A stretch of DNA of 64,000 bases, from contig CAYMLO010000018.1 of the NCBI GenBank assembly GCA_964390905.1, positions 1 to 64,000 of the forward strand, in the 5' to 3' direction. Under the pieces are notes generated by a model. It saw only the letters and a list, made by a program, of their open reading frames with translations, searched no databases and was not told the DNA's origin. Source of the DNA: JAFGLZ01 sp964390905 (GTDB lineage Bacteria; Planctomycetota; Phycisphaerae; UBA1845; JAFGLZ01). Positions 36,622-45,200 of the stretch are shown here, in pieces (the first letter of the stretch is position 1; each line of letters starts with the position of its first letter). Made by a program: the position numbers and the translations under genes.

Positions 36622-37330
36622 GAGGGAACGACGAGCAACGAGGAGCTGTCAAATCTCATAGCCTTTCACGCGCACGGCTGCGGCAGCCAGGGAGGGTGGT
36701 TAGACGTCACTGGTTGCGGGTGCGGTTGAGCCCCTTCTTGCGGAAGCCCGATGGAATAGCTGAAGCTCGAAACCCATCGAAGCCATCGAGCGAACGATCG
36801 GAAAACCGAATACGCGTGGGGCGTCGAGCGACGCCGAACGGCCGTTGAACCCGGCCGGCCCGATCGCTCACGCATAGGGAGAAACGCGGTAGGCCCATGA
36901 GATACCATCGGGATATGGCCAGGCTATCAGCAACGACCATGGAAGGGTCAAGGACGTTGCTTCCGACCGGTTTCGGTATCGGTGCATCGACGTCGCAGGG
37001 AAGCGTCGCAGATGCGCGGAGTTGGGATCGGACCCCAACGCACCAGATGGTGCAGTTCCCCAGGGATTGTACCCTCTGCTTGACAGCCGGTTCGGACGGG
37101 AAATGAGGCGGCGTGAAGGGAACCAGGCCCCGGTCGCCTCATGTGGATCGGCAGCGACGGAACAGGGAGGTCCTGTCGTTGCGGAGGACATCATGCAAAA
37201 GTAGAACGTGGGTGGGTCCGGAGGATGCAGTCAAAAACCACCAAGCGTTAGGCGTTTTGGACCGCAGACCGTGCTTGATGGTTCCCTCGCTCGAATCCTT
37301 TCCTCTAGACTCGTCTGAAGGGCCCACCCG
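36622..37330 (+). ncRNA. Candidate large structured RNA, element A
   Basis: A gene-free stretch of about 710 nt with a diverged partner at 53427-54161. Shared blocks in the same order: 36671-36693 (hairpin GGCTG/CAGCC), 36712-36728, a CCGATGG/CCATCG stem (36748-36754 with 36774-36779 or 36783-36788), a GACCATGG...CCGACCGG block (36935-36970), and the 3' domain 37210-37329. That domain is closed by GGGTGGGTCC pairing with GGGCCCACCC (37320-37329) and contains 37251-37286, 36 bases identical to element B. No open frame is conserved between the copies. It does not match tmRNA, RNase P, SRP or 6S RNA as I know them. Function unknown; the strand is inferred from the promoter-like block. Confidence 0.6.
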
Positions 37331-37392
37331 GTTTCTACTCTCACCCAGTCCCCTATCGGTTTGACTTCTCCGTCCGAACCTGCTTCCAGCAG

Positions 37393-38565
37393 TTACGTCG
37401 CCACGTTCCAGTGGTAGGGGCGGCCTTCGAAGGCCTTGTCCGTCAGCTCGCCCGTTGGGCGGACGTTGATGCCCTTGCCCCAGATTGCCTTGGCCTGCTC
37501 GAGGTAGTACAGGTAGTTGTCCAGCGACACGTCCGCCGGCACGCGGTGGTCACAGAACGGGATGAACCCGCCCTCCTCGGTCAGCGGGGCCAGCCGCTCG
37601 ATCTCGCGGAGGATGTCGTCCTTGCCTCGGGCCAGGATGTGCTTGTCGAACCCGCCCATGATCAGCAGCTCCGGGCCGAACCGTTTGCGGTACACGATCG
37701 GGTCCGCCTCCCATGTGCCAATCTCCAGGGGGAAGGCCACGTTCACGCCGTTGGCCATCCAGATCGGGAGCAGGTCGTCGACCTTCCCGTCGCAGTCCAG
37801 CACCACGACGTCGCAGCCGTACTCGCGCAGCAGGTCGGTGATCCGCTTGTACTGCGGCCCCATGACGTCGCGGACCCTCTGCGGCGAGATCAGCGGACCC
37901 CGGTTGTAGCACATGTCCTCCCACGTGCTTGCGTAATCGAACGTGCAGCCGTTCTCCTTGGCGATCCTCAGGGCACGTTCCATCACCGTGTAGAACAGGT
38001 TGCCCAGTGTCTCGACCATCTCGGGGAACAGCGTCGGGTCGTCGTAGAGCTGTAGCGACAGGTTCTCCATTCCCATCCAGTTCCGAAGCCACCCGTACAG
38101 GCTGCCGCCCCCGATCCCCAGGGGGTAGTCGCGCTTCTCATCGGCGACGCGGGCGCACTGGTCGGCCCAGGTATCGGGCACGCGCCCTGCCGTCTCCGGG
38201 TCGAGCCGCCACTTGAAGTGTTCCTCCCAAGTTGCCTTGTCCTTGAGCGTCCAGTCGAGGTAGTGGGGGATGGTGCCCAGTTGCTTCTTACGGCGGTAGG
38301 TCACGCCGGCCTCGTCCATGACGACCTCGGTCTCGCCCTCGTCGGCGACGACCTTGCCGTCGAAGCAGGGACGCAGGCCGATATCGGCGCTCAGGATCGC
38401 CCACTGCCGGTCCATGCCGAAGAACTCGTCGGTGTTCACGTCCTTTGGCAGGCCGTACTGTTCCCATGCCTGGATCGTCTCGGTCCAGAAACCGAAGTCC
38501 CAGATCGGGCATCGATCCACGGGCTTGTAATGCATCTGGTTGTTGAATCGCTCGCGGTCGTTCAT
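37393..38565 (-). CDS. Uroporphyrinogen decarboxylase-fold (URO-D family) protein
   Basis: 390 aa. URO-D/CobE-MtbA superfamily features are spread along the barrel: NDRERFNNQMHYKPVDRCPIWDFGFWTET at the start, YGCDVVVLDCDGKVDDLLPIWMANGVNVAFPLE (about 265-300) and GPELLIMGGFDKHILARGKD (about 310-330). Members of this branch are often corrinoid methyltransferases or proteins of unknown role rather than heme-pathway HemE. The ATG at 38565 has an AAGGGG site and lies 10 nt after the stop of the GH172 gene, so the two are co-transcribed. A possible role is methyl-sugar or aromatic demethylation, which is inference only. Confidence 0.8.
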   Translation of the reverse strand: MNDRERFNNQMHYKPVDRCPIWDFGFWTETIQAWEQYGLPKDVNTDEFFGMDRQWAILSADIGLRPCFDGKVVADEGETEVVMDEAGVTYRRKKQLGTIPHYLDWTLKDKATWEEHFKWRLDPETAGRVPDTWADQCARVADEKRDYPLGIGGGSLYGWLRNWMGMENLSLQLYDDPTLFPEMVETLGNLFYTVMERALRIAKENGCTFDYASTWEDMCYNRGPLISPQRVRDVMGPQYKRITDLLREYGCDVVVLDCDGKVDDLLPIWMANGVNVAFPLEIGTWEADPIVYRKRFGPELLIMGGFDKHILARGKDDILREIERLAPLTEEGGFIPFCDHRVPADVSLDNYLYYLEQAKAIWGKGINVRPTGELTDKAFEGRPYHWNVAT

Positions 38566-38575
38566 GCAAACCCCT

Positions 38576-40660
38576 TCACTTGGCCGGCTCGAGCACCACA
38601 CAGTCCAGCCCGGCCATGAAGCCGACGCTCTTGGCGTTCTTGCCGATCACCTCCATCTTCAGACGAACCTTGCCTTGCTTCAGCTCGACCACGTCGAGCT
38701 CGATGCGCTTGGTTGGGATGACGCCGTCGTTGTAGGCGTCGATGGGCTTGCCGAGTTTCTGGGCGCCGAGCGAATACTGGACGATGCCATAGTCGCGGGC
38801 CTTCGTGCCATAGACGACGACCTTGAACTTGCCGGTCTTGGCGACGGGCAGCTCGAGCTCCACCCACTGACCGTCGGCGGACGGCCTGAACCACAGGTGG
38901 CTATTGCCGCTCCAGTGCGGGCCGAAGCCCTCCATGTCCTGCGGGTCGCACGGTCCCGTCGTCTGCTTGGCGACGATCTTGAGCCCTTCGCCCTCGATCG
39001 CGCCCTTGATCCGCTTCGGCGCCTTGGAGACGGCCTTGGGGGCGATGCCGCGCTGAGCGACCGGCACGGGCTCGAAGAAGTCGGTCGAGCTGGAATCCGC
39101 GTACCAGTAGGTCGTGCAGGAGTAGTCCTTGTCCTTGCCGTAGTTCTCGATGGTCATGTCGAACGACCTACAGAACGGGATGTTGTCGATGACGTGGAAA
39201 CGGTTCACCGAGGTGTGGTTCTGATTGCCCGGCCCGTCGCAGCGGGGCTGGTTGTGGCAGGCGTGGAAGAAGGGCTTGTTGCAGCACCAGGCGTAGCCGA
39301 AGTAGTCCTCACTGCCCGTGCCGTACCAGCTCGGGAACTTCTCGCCGTCGACCCAGACCTTCTCGTCCCCCTCGCCCCACCAGCGTCGGACGGGGTTGAA
39401 GATGTACATGCCCACACCGACGTATCGGCCTCGACCCTTGCACTCCAGGAACGGCCAATCGAACGTCGTGTTGGGGTTGTCCCGCCGCCAGCCGGCGTGG
39501 AAGTACAGCAGGTCCTTGGCGGCCCCGCATCTGTCGGCGACGAACTGCACCTCGAGGGCGACATCCTGCTTCCCCTCATTGTGGAACTCGACGACGGCCG
39601 ACTTACGATAGGGCATGTGCCAGTAGCAGTACGTCCAGCCGTCCTCGGTCATCCCGAGCGGGAGGCCCTTGTAGGGGTTGATCCCCGGCGCCGTGCCGAA
39701 GAAGTCTCCGAGCGGCGCCCAGACCTGGGCCTTGGCCGCACCGTCGAAACAGATCGAGAACGCCACCTCGCGCAGCGCATGCTCGAGGTCCTTGGCCGAC
39801 GCCTTGACCTTCAGCGACCGCAGGGCCGCGGGCCCCGCCGGCAAGCGGACCACGTGCTTGTTCCCAGGCCCCAGCTTGGCGGTCAGGCGTTGGGGCTCGG
39901 GCAGATTGGCCGGGCCCTTCGATGGGTCGCTCAGCACGCTGCAGACCTGCTTGTACGTATCCATGTGTTTGTTGAGCAGGTCCATCGACCAGGTGGGCAC
40001 CCGCGTATTGGGCGTGTAGGTCCAATAGTCGACGGTGTAGTACATCCGTGCGGGCTGCTTGATGTGGTCGACGACGACCTTGCAGTGCTTCTGATAGGGA
40101 ATGGGCAGATAGAGGTTGGCCCCCATCGAACGCCGTCCGACGATGGGCTCGGCGAAGGGCGGCACCTTGCCGGTCGTCAGACCGAGGAACGGTTTGGCCA
40201 GCACCGGTGTCGGGTTGCCGTCCAGATAGATCTTCAGCGTGCCCATGGGGTTGGCCGACCAGATCCGCACGAGACAGCCCGGTCCGTCCATGTCGGCCAT
40301 GACGTGGGCTGTGCCTTCTGTGCGGAGGTATTTGCCATGGTCAGCGTTCGCGCCCCAGTCGACCTTCTTGCCGTCGACGATCTTCGACTTGCGGTCGTAG
40401 CTGCTGAACTGCTTGCAGGTAACGCCCGGTGTGGGCGGCTGGGCAAGGGCCTGCAGATCAATCAGGCTCAGCAACATGTCTTCGTAAGACCGCGGGGCTT
40501 GGTGGGGGCCGGCGTGCTTGGTCGGGGCCACCGCCTTGGCCGGCGACACGATGGCGGGAGCCGTGCCGACCTTGGGCCCCGAGCATCCGCCGCACACGAA
40601 CGGCGCCCCGGCGCACATAATCAGGAACGTCGCGACGCGCTTGACGCTCTCATGGTTCAT
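38576..40660 (-). CDS. DUF2961 / GH172-family protein, probable lipoprotein
   Basis: 694 aa. The N-terminus carries a hydrophobic stretch ending VCGGC (about C26), consistent with a lipobox. The DUF2961 core (now GH172, which includes fructofuranosidase and difructose-anhydride enzymes) spans about 85-480: DMDGPGCLVRIWSANPMGTLKIYLDG, EPIVGRRSMGANLYLPIPYQKHCKV, and the signature YGTGSEDYFGYAWCC (about 450). A C-terminal beta domain follows. GH172 enzymes act as multimers on exposed glycans. First gene of a two-gene operon with the URO-D-like protein. Confidence 0.85.
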   Translation of the reverse strand: MNHESVKRVATFLIMCAGAPFVCGGCSGPKVGTAPAIVSPAKAVAPTKHAGPHQAPRSYEDMLLSLIDLQALAQPPTPGVTCKQFSSYDRKSKIVDGKKVDWGANADHGKYLRTEGTAHVMADMDGPGCLVRIWSANPMGTLKIYLDGNPTPVLAKPFLGLTTGKVPPFAEPIVGRRSMGANLYLPIPYQKHCKVVVDHIKQPARMYYTVDYWTYTPNTRVPTWSMDLLNKHMDTYKQVCSVLSDPSKGPANLPEPQRLTAKLGPGNKHVVRLPAGPAALRSLKVKASAKDLEHALREVAFSICFDGAAKAQVWAPLGDFFGTAPGINPYKGLPLGMTEDGWTYCYWHMPYRKSAVVEFHNEGKQDVALEVQFVADRCGAAKDLLYFHAGWRRDNPNTTFDWPFLECKGRGRYVGVGMYIFNPVRRWWGEGDEKVWVDGEKFPSWYGTGSEDYFGYAWCCNKPFFHACHNQPRCDGPGNQNHTSVNRFHVIDNIPFCRSFDMTIENYGKDKDYSCTTYWYADSSSTDFFEPVPVAQRGIAPKAVSKAPKRIKGAIEGEGLKIVAKQTTGPCDPQDMEGFGPHWSGNSHLWFRPSADGQWVELELPVAKTGKFKVVVYGTKARDYGIVQYSLGAQKLGKPIDAYNDGVIPTKRIELDVVELKQGKVRLKMEVIGKNAKSVGFMAGLDCVVLEPAK

Positions 40661-40848
40661 CGTTGGTCTCCTGTGTCTCGCGCCCCCGCGTGGCGGCCGA
40701 TTCGGCCGGCTCGTCGGGCGGTTCTGTCCCCGCCCTCGAATCCATCTGGTTCCGGGAAGAAGCGGCGGGATTCTACCACGGGCCCTCCGCGATTGACAGT
40801 TTGTGGACTCCTGCGTTTCACATACAATGAGCCATCGAAGGAGAGCCC

Positions 40849-41961
40849 ATGCCCAGTCTGATCTGTCCGTCCTGCCATCATCCCATCGAGTACGATCTGA
40901 CCCGTGCGGGGCAGGCGGTGACGTGCGCCAACTGCGGCAAGCGGATTCAGGTCGGCGGGGCGAGCGGCGCGTCTCCGGCGCCGGTCCAACCCGCCGAGCA
41001 GGCTTCTCCCACTGCTACGACGTCCGTTCCCCGGGTGATGGTCGGTTGGCCTTGCCCCAGTTGCGGGAGCGTCAACGACCAGAACCTTGCCCGGTGCGGG
41101 CAATGCGGGGCGATTCGGACGGTTCCCGTCGCGGCGACCGGACGTACGGACGGCTTGGCCGTCGCGTCTCTCATCGCGGGCCTGGTGCCATGTGTCCCCC
41201 TCGTGCCCCAGATCCTGGCCGTCCTGTTCGGGGCCCTGTCGCTTCGGAGGATCCGGCGGTCGGGAGGGCAACTCGGCGGAGAGGGGTTGGCTTGGGGCGG
41301 GTTGGCCCTGGGGCTGGTGTTCGGCCTGCTCTGGGCCTTCACGGGCGTCTACTCCATCAGGACGGGGACGTGGGCTTTCGCTTGCGGGACGCCCGGAAGG
41401 GGTGGCGCGCTGACAGGCCCCGCGGCTGGCCGGCTGACGGCATTGGGCTACATGACCCCTGCCACCATGCCCGCCGGTCTGGGCGGCGGGCAGGACGAGG
41501 ATTACGACAAGGTCGCTGAGACCTTCGCGCTGTTGGGCAGGGCGCTCAAGGCTTATCTGAACGACTTCAAGCGATTGCCCGCCTCGCTCGAGCACCTCGT
41601 CCCGTCCTACGCGAAGGCGGAATGGCTCGTCTACGCGGATGGCCTCAAGACGGGCCGGAAGCTCTCATACGTGCCCGGCCTCGACCCGGGGCGCGATGAC
41701 CCCAACGCCATCGTGGTCTATACCGAGCCGCTCGTGCCCCCGCCTCCCGCCCGGTTCGGGTACTCCCCCTACGCCAGCGCCGCTGAGCCCAGCACCTGGG
41801 AGGACGGCAAGGCCCCGGCGCCGACCAAGCGAATGATCCTGCGACTCAACTGGGAATCCTCCTTGATCCCGCTGGCCGAGTTCGACGCGTGCATGAGCCG
41901 CCAGCGCGGACAGGATGATGAGCGCGGGGGCGGCGGGGACGGAGGCCCGAGGACAGACTGA
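40849..41961 (+). CDS. Zinc-ribbon, DUF4190-like membrane protein (first of tandem pair)
   Basis: 370 aa. Two N-terminal zinc ribbons (CPSCHHPIEYD...CANCGKRIQ at 6-33 and CPSCGSVN...CGQCGAI at about 68-86) are followed by a DUF4190-type double transmembrane unit (about 103-165: GLAVASLIAGLVPCVPLVPQILAVLFG; GLAWGGLALGLVFGLLWAF). An exported C-terminal region follows (DYDKVAETFALLGRALKAYLNDFKRLPASLEHLVPSY), of a kind seen in planctomycete pilin-like or DUF1559-related proteins. Function unknown; it may sense or stabilise envelope assemblies. It is followed at 13 nt by a related gene. Confidence 0.72.
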   Translation: MPSLICPSCHHPIEYDLTRAGQAVTCANCGKRIQVGGASGASPAPVQPAEQASPTATTSVPRVMVGWPCPSCGSVNDQNLARCGQCGAIRTVPVAATGRTDGLAVASLIAGLVPCVPLVPQILAVLFGALSLRRIRRSGGQLGGEGLAWGGLALGLVFGLLWAFTGVYSIRTGTWAFACGTPGRGGALTGPAAGRLTALGYMTPATMPAGLGGGQDEDYDKVAETFALLGRALKAYLNDFKRLPASLEHLVPSYAKAEWLVYADGLKTGRKLSYVPGLDPGRDDPNAIVVYTEPLVPPPPARFGYSPYASAAEPSTWEDGKAPAPTKRMILRLNWESSLIPLAEFDACMSRQRGQDDERGGGGDGGPRTD

Positions 41962-41974
41962 TCCGGGAGATGCT

Positions 41975-42823
41975 GTGGTCTACGAATCGACATGTCCGCT
42001 CTGTCAGCAAACGGTGTCTGCCGACAGCGGTCTCGTTGGCCGCATGGTCAAGTGTCCTCACTGCGGGGGGCAGTTCGCGCTGTCGGCACCGCCTGGCCTG
42101 GGAGGGGGGCCTCCCGGTCCACTTCTTCCCGCCGCCACGTCGATCCCTGCGGGGGCTCAGGCGGGGACCCCCTTGGCGCCGCCGACGCTGACGCCCGAGG
42201 ACGGTGCGGCCAGAATGCCTCCCGCGCCGATCCCGTCGGCCGCGTACCGGTTTCGTTTCACGTGCACCCGTTGCGAATCGGTGCTCGAATCGCAGACCGA
42301 CCTGTGCGGCCAGCCGGGGAAATGCCCCACCTGCGCGACCGAGTTCATCATCCCGCTCTTTGACCCCCAGACGGGCGCGCTGGGCGAGCTGACCAACCTC
42401 AGCGGCCAACCGCAGGACCCGACCCCCGTGCACGCCTATGCCGCCGCCGGCGCACGGGCCCCCGAGATCATCCGCGACGAGCACGACGAGCCGTACATCC
42501 GATGTCCCCGTTGCGAGGCCAGGTCACCCGTCGACGCGAACCGCTGCGAGGCCTGCGGCCTTCCGTTTACCTTGGAGGGGGTCACCCACGACGCCGTGCC
42601 GGGAAGCGCGAACGGCTATGCAGTGGCCTCGCTGGTGCTGGGCATCCTCGGCCTGCCTTGCTTCATGCTGGTCATCCCGCAGATCCTGGCCGTTGTGTTC
42701 GGGATTGTCGCCCTGACCCAACACGCGCGTAGCCGCACGACGGCAGGAAGGGGCATGGCGATCACGGGGATCGTTCTGGGCGTCGTCGGCTTGGTCATCA
42801 CCATGGCCGCCTTCATGTCTTAG
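41975..42823 (+). CDS. Zinc-ribbon, DUF4190 membrane protein (second of tandem pair)
   Basis: 282 aa. The GTG at 41975 follows GGGAG and starts 13 nt after the previous stop; the frame reaches back to 41915, but that would overlap. Three cysteine-rich ribbons are present (CPLCQQTV...CPHCGGQFA; CTRCESVL...CPTCATEF; CPRCEAR...CEACGLPF), followed by the DUF4190 double membrane unit at the C-terminus (about 212-280: GYAVASLVLGILGLPCFMLVIPQILAVVFGIVAL; GMAITGIVLGVVGLVITMAAF). It shares the unit with its upstream neighbour, suggesting duplication and domain shuffling. Confidence 0.75.
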   Translation: MVYESTCPLCQQTVSADSGLVGRMVKCPHCGGQFALSAPPGLGGGPPGPLLPAATSIPAGAQAGTPLAPPTLTPEDGAARMPPAPIPSAAYRFRFTCTRCESVLESQTDLCGQPGKCPTCATEFIIPLFDPQTGALGELTNLSGQPQDPTPVHAYAAAGARAPEIIRDEHDEPYIRCPRCEARSPVDANRCEACGLPFTLEGVTHDAVPGSANGYAVASLVLGILGLPCFMLVIPQILAVVFGIVALTQHARSRTTAGRGMAITGIVLGVVGLVITMAAFMS

Positions 42824-42874
42824 CACCTGCGCACGTGTTTCCGCGGATCGGGCCCGGAACGCAGAAAGCATTCC

Positions 42875-42952
42875 GAGCCGGCCTGTCCTCAGACCGGTCA
42901 ACCAGGTCAAGTGCCCTACGCGGTTCAAGACCGGCCCGGGACGGGCCGGCTC
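42875..42952. repeat. Paired inverted hairpin repeat between convergent genes
   Basis: GAGCCGGCC-type sequence at 42875-42899 recurs inverted at 42929-42952, and the latter itself folds (42931-42937 with 42943-42949). A related copy lies at 47776-47809. It sits between the stop codons of the DUF4190 gene (+) and the amidohydrolase gene (-), suiting a bidirectional transcript end, but without T-tracts. Confidence 0.65.
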
Positions 42953-42955
42953 AGC

Positions 42956-43972
42956 TCAGCCGAACAGGAACCGCAGCGTGTTGTCGCGCGCGATGCGGCG
43001 GATGACGGCGTCCGGCAGCGTGCGGAGGATGTCTGTTTCCCTGGTCACGTTGCTCAGCAGCGAATAGGTCTCGAGGCGGCCGTCGGCGTGTCGGTGACGG
43101 ATGCTGAACGATTCGAAAGGGCTGTCGGATCCGTAGATCATCTTGTGCGGATAGGCGTCGGCCAGGGCGGCCAGGACCTCGGCGGGCTGTGTGTAGTCCG
43201 CGGCGAACCGTCGTTCGGGGCAAGCGACGGACAGGTGATCGGCCACGGCAAGGTCGCAGTGGATGCCGAACGCCGACGTGTCGAACCAGCAGTTGTCGAG
43301 CGCCGCGATCCGATCCAGATACGCCCGGTCGAACCGAGCTGCGTGGGCGATACAGAAGCGCAGCTCCGGGCGGACCTCGACGATCCGTAGTAGGTCGTCG
43401 GTCCGAGACCAGGGGTCTTCCGGATGGACGGCTGAGTGCATCACGATGGGGAGGTCCCGCTGCGCCGCCCAGTCCAGCAGGCACTGTCCTTCGCCAAGCA
43501 GTTCGACCGTGCGCGATCGGATCGACGTGCCCGCCACCTTCAGGCCGAATAGGGGGTAGGCCTCGTCCAGTGCGGTCAGACATTCGACCTGCGCGGGCTG
43601 CTTCCGCGCCGGATCGATGACGGCCATGCACATGAAGCGATCGGCCAGGTGGCTCAGCAGTTCGTAGACCTCGACCATCAGCCGGCGGTTTTCGAACTCG
43701 AACGGCACGCCCGATCCGTCGCCCGCGGGCGTCAATTCGCACCGTCGATAGCCGTCCAGATCGAACACCACCGGCGTGGGCATGGCGAAGGACACCCAGC
43801 TATCGAATCCCAGGGGCGCCAGCTTGCCATGGAGGTCGGCGGCGGACTGACAGTAGGGGTAGCCCGTCGTCATGTAGCCGCCCAGGCAGATCCCGACGTG
43901 CGTGTGCGCATCGATCAGCGCCTCGGGGTTGCCAGACAGGGCGTGTTGGATTTCATTACGATTGGGCGGCAT
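42956..43972 (-). CDS. Amidohydrolase-family metal-dependent hydrolase
   Basis: 338 aa TIM-barrel hydrolase of the amidohydrolase_2 type. Metal-ligand motifs are visible: IDAHTHVG with H23 and H25, a central MHSAVHPED, CIAHAARFDR (about 208) and IYGSDSPFES near the C-terminal end (the strand-8 aspartate). Such enzymes hydrolyse or decarboxylate small cyclic or aromatic substrates with one divalent metal. The frame extends to 44005; the ATG at 43972 with AGGA is preferred. Substrate unknown. It is transcribed away from the palindromic repeat at 44079-44141. Confidence 0.85.
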   Translation of the reverse strand: MPPNRNEIQHALSGNPEALIDAHTHVGICLGGYMTTGYPYCQSAADLHGKLAPLGFDSWVSFAMPTPVVFDLDGYRRCELTPAGDGSGVPFEFENRRLMVEVYELLSHLADRFMCMAVIDPARKQPAQVECLTALDEAYPLFGLKVAGTSIRSRTVELLGEGQCLLDWAAQRDLPIVMHSAVHPEDPWSRTDDLLRIVEVRPELRFCIAHAARFDRAYLDRIAALDNCWFDTSAFGIHCDLAVADHLSVACPERRFAADYTQPAEVLAALADAYPHKMIYGSDSPFESFSIRHRHADGRLETYSLLSNVTRETDILRTLPDAVIRRIARDNTLRFLFG

Positions 43973-44078
43973 GCGTGTCCTGCCGGCACACGGGTCATCT
44001 CCCATCGGCGGGGAGATGGGAAGCCATGGGGCACTCGGTCACGGGGCACACATCCTTGGGGGGCTCGATGAGAGACTG

Positions 44079-44141
44079 TAGGGCGGGTTTCACCCGCCGC
44101 CTCGCCCTCGTTCCCAGTTGCGGCGGGTGAAACTCGCCCTA
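44079..44141. repeat. Inverted repeat with 22-bp arms
   Basis: Arms 44079-44100 and 44120-44141 match in inverted orientation at 21 of 22 positions, with a 19-nt loop. It lies upstream of the amidohydrolase start and downstream of the coiled-coil membrane protein, both on the minus strand. The same style of long-armed palindrome occurs at 28868-28975, although the sequences differ. Confidence 0.8.
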
Positions 44142-44197
44142 CCATCGCTCCCTCAGGCGCGCCTCGAGCTGGCTACACGTCAAGCAGCGCCGCAGTG

Positions 44198-44953
44198 CTA
44201 AGGCGCAGCCTGCTTCGCCGGCGCCGTCGTTGCGGCCTGAGTGGCCCTGGGCGCGAGCTCGGGGAACGACTTGTCGAGATTGGCGGCCAGGACCGGGTCG
44301 AGCTGGCCGATGTTGCGTCGACAGCTTCGGGCCTCCGCCAGCGCCTTCTGATCGCCCTGCTTCGCCTTCGCCATCAGGTCCCTGATCCGGACGAGGTAGA
44401 AATAGGCGAAATGGCCCTCCATCGTGCCGATTCTGCCGACCTTCTCTGCGGCCAGCGTCTGTCTGCTGTAGAACTTGGCGATCTTGCCGAGCTTCTCGTC
44501 GGCCTTCTTGAGCTGGTCGGTGGCCTTGGCGATGCGGTCTTCGGGCTTGGCCCCGGACTTGCCGAGTTCGGCGAGGACCTTGCCGACGTCATCCTTGAGA
44601 GCTGCCAACGCCTTGTCCAGACCGTCGCGGAACAGGCCCGTGCGAATCATCTCCCGGCAGAAGGCCCGCATGTACTCATCGGTGGTCCGCTTCGCTCGCT
44701 CTATGGCCCGCTCATGCTCCTGCTTCATCATCGCAATCTGCTGCGTGTTGAGGAGCTGCTTAGCTCCGTCGCTTGGGGCTGTAGGGCTCCTGCCCTGATA
44801 GCCGAGCAGATAGCCCCCAAACACCGCCGCCACGACGACCAGTCCCCAACTGACCCAGCTGGGCAGGCCGCCCTCCTCGGATTCCTCTTCCTCCTCGTCG
44901 CTGTCCGTTTGTCCTTCGGTCTCTTGAGGCTTGGGTTCGTCCGTGTCAGCCAT
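44198..44953 (-). CDS. Single-span membrane protein with helical extracytoplasmic domain
   Basis: 251 aa. A highly acidic cytoplasmic N-terminus (DSDEEEEESEEGG) precedes one transmembrane segment (about 32-50, WVSWGLVVVAAVFGGYLLGY) and a long helical, coiled-coil-prone region (about 65-220: MKQEHERAIERAKRTTDEYMR... KATDQLKKADEKLGKIAKFYSRQTLAAEKV). The tail is alanine/proline/threonine-rich. The start is chosen at the ATG with a GAGGA site; the longer frame to 45547 overlaps the oppositely oriented DapA-family gene and is rejected. No family recognised. Confidence 0.7.
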   Translation of the reverse strand: MADTDEPKPQETEGQTDSDEEEEESEEGGLPSWVSWGLVVVAAVFGGYLLGYQGRSPTAPSDGAKQLLNTQQIAMMKQEHERAIERAKRTTDEYMRAFCREMIRTGLFRDGLDKALAALKDDVGKVLAELGKSGAKPEDRIAKATDQLKKADEKLGKIAKFYSRQTLAAEKVGRIGTMEGHFAYFYLVRIRDLMAKAKQGDQKALAEARSCRRNIGQLDPVLAANLDKSFPELAPRATQAATTAPAKQAAP

Positions 44954-45200
44954 CAGTCTTCCTCGTGTTCCGGATTGCGTTCTGTCGATGGGCCCGGCCC
45001 GCATCGGGCCTCGCTTGTTGCCGAACGACGCATCACACATCATCGGCAAACAAGCATGAATATCCTCATGGCCGCGCGGGTTGTCAACCCTCGCACGCGT
45101 GTGATCGCAACGCCGCTGGCATGATCCGCTCGGACCCACTAACATGGGTTCGGCGGCCGGGGCGGTCCGGATACCGGGCCTGCCCAGAGGGATTGATCCG

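Noticed and set aside
37210..37240. SRP RNA-like TCCGGAGGATGCAG motif in element A (and B)
   Set aside because: It resembles the SRP tetraloop region, but the loop is GGA rather than GGAA and the asymmetric loop is missing; two copies would also be unusual.
36622..37330. Group II intron or retron
   Set aside because: No domain V-like hairpin with AGC and GNRA loop, and no reverse transcriptase gene near either element copy.
37393..38565. Heme biosynthesis hemE
   Set aside because: The protein has URO-D fold features, but its motifs resemble the corrinoid-methyltransferase-like branch and there are no heme genes nearby.
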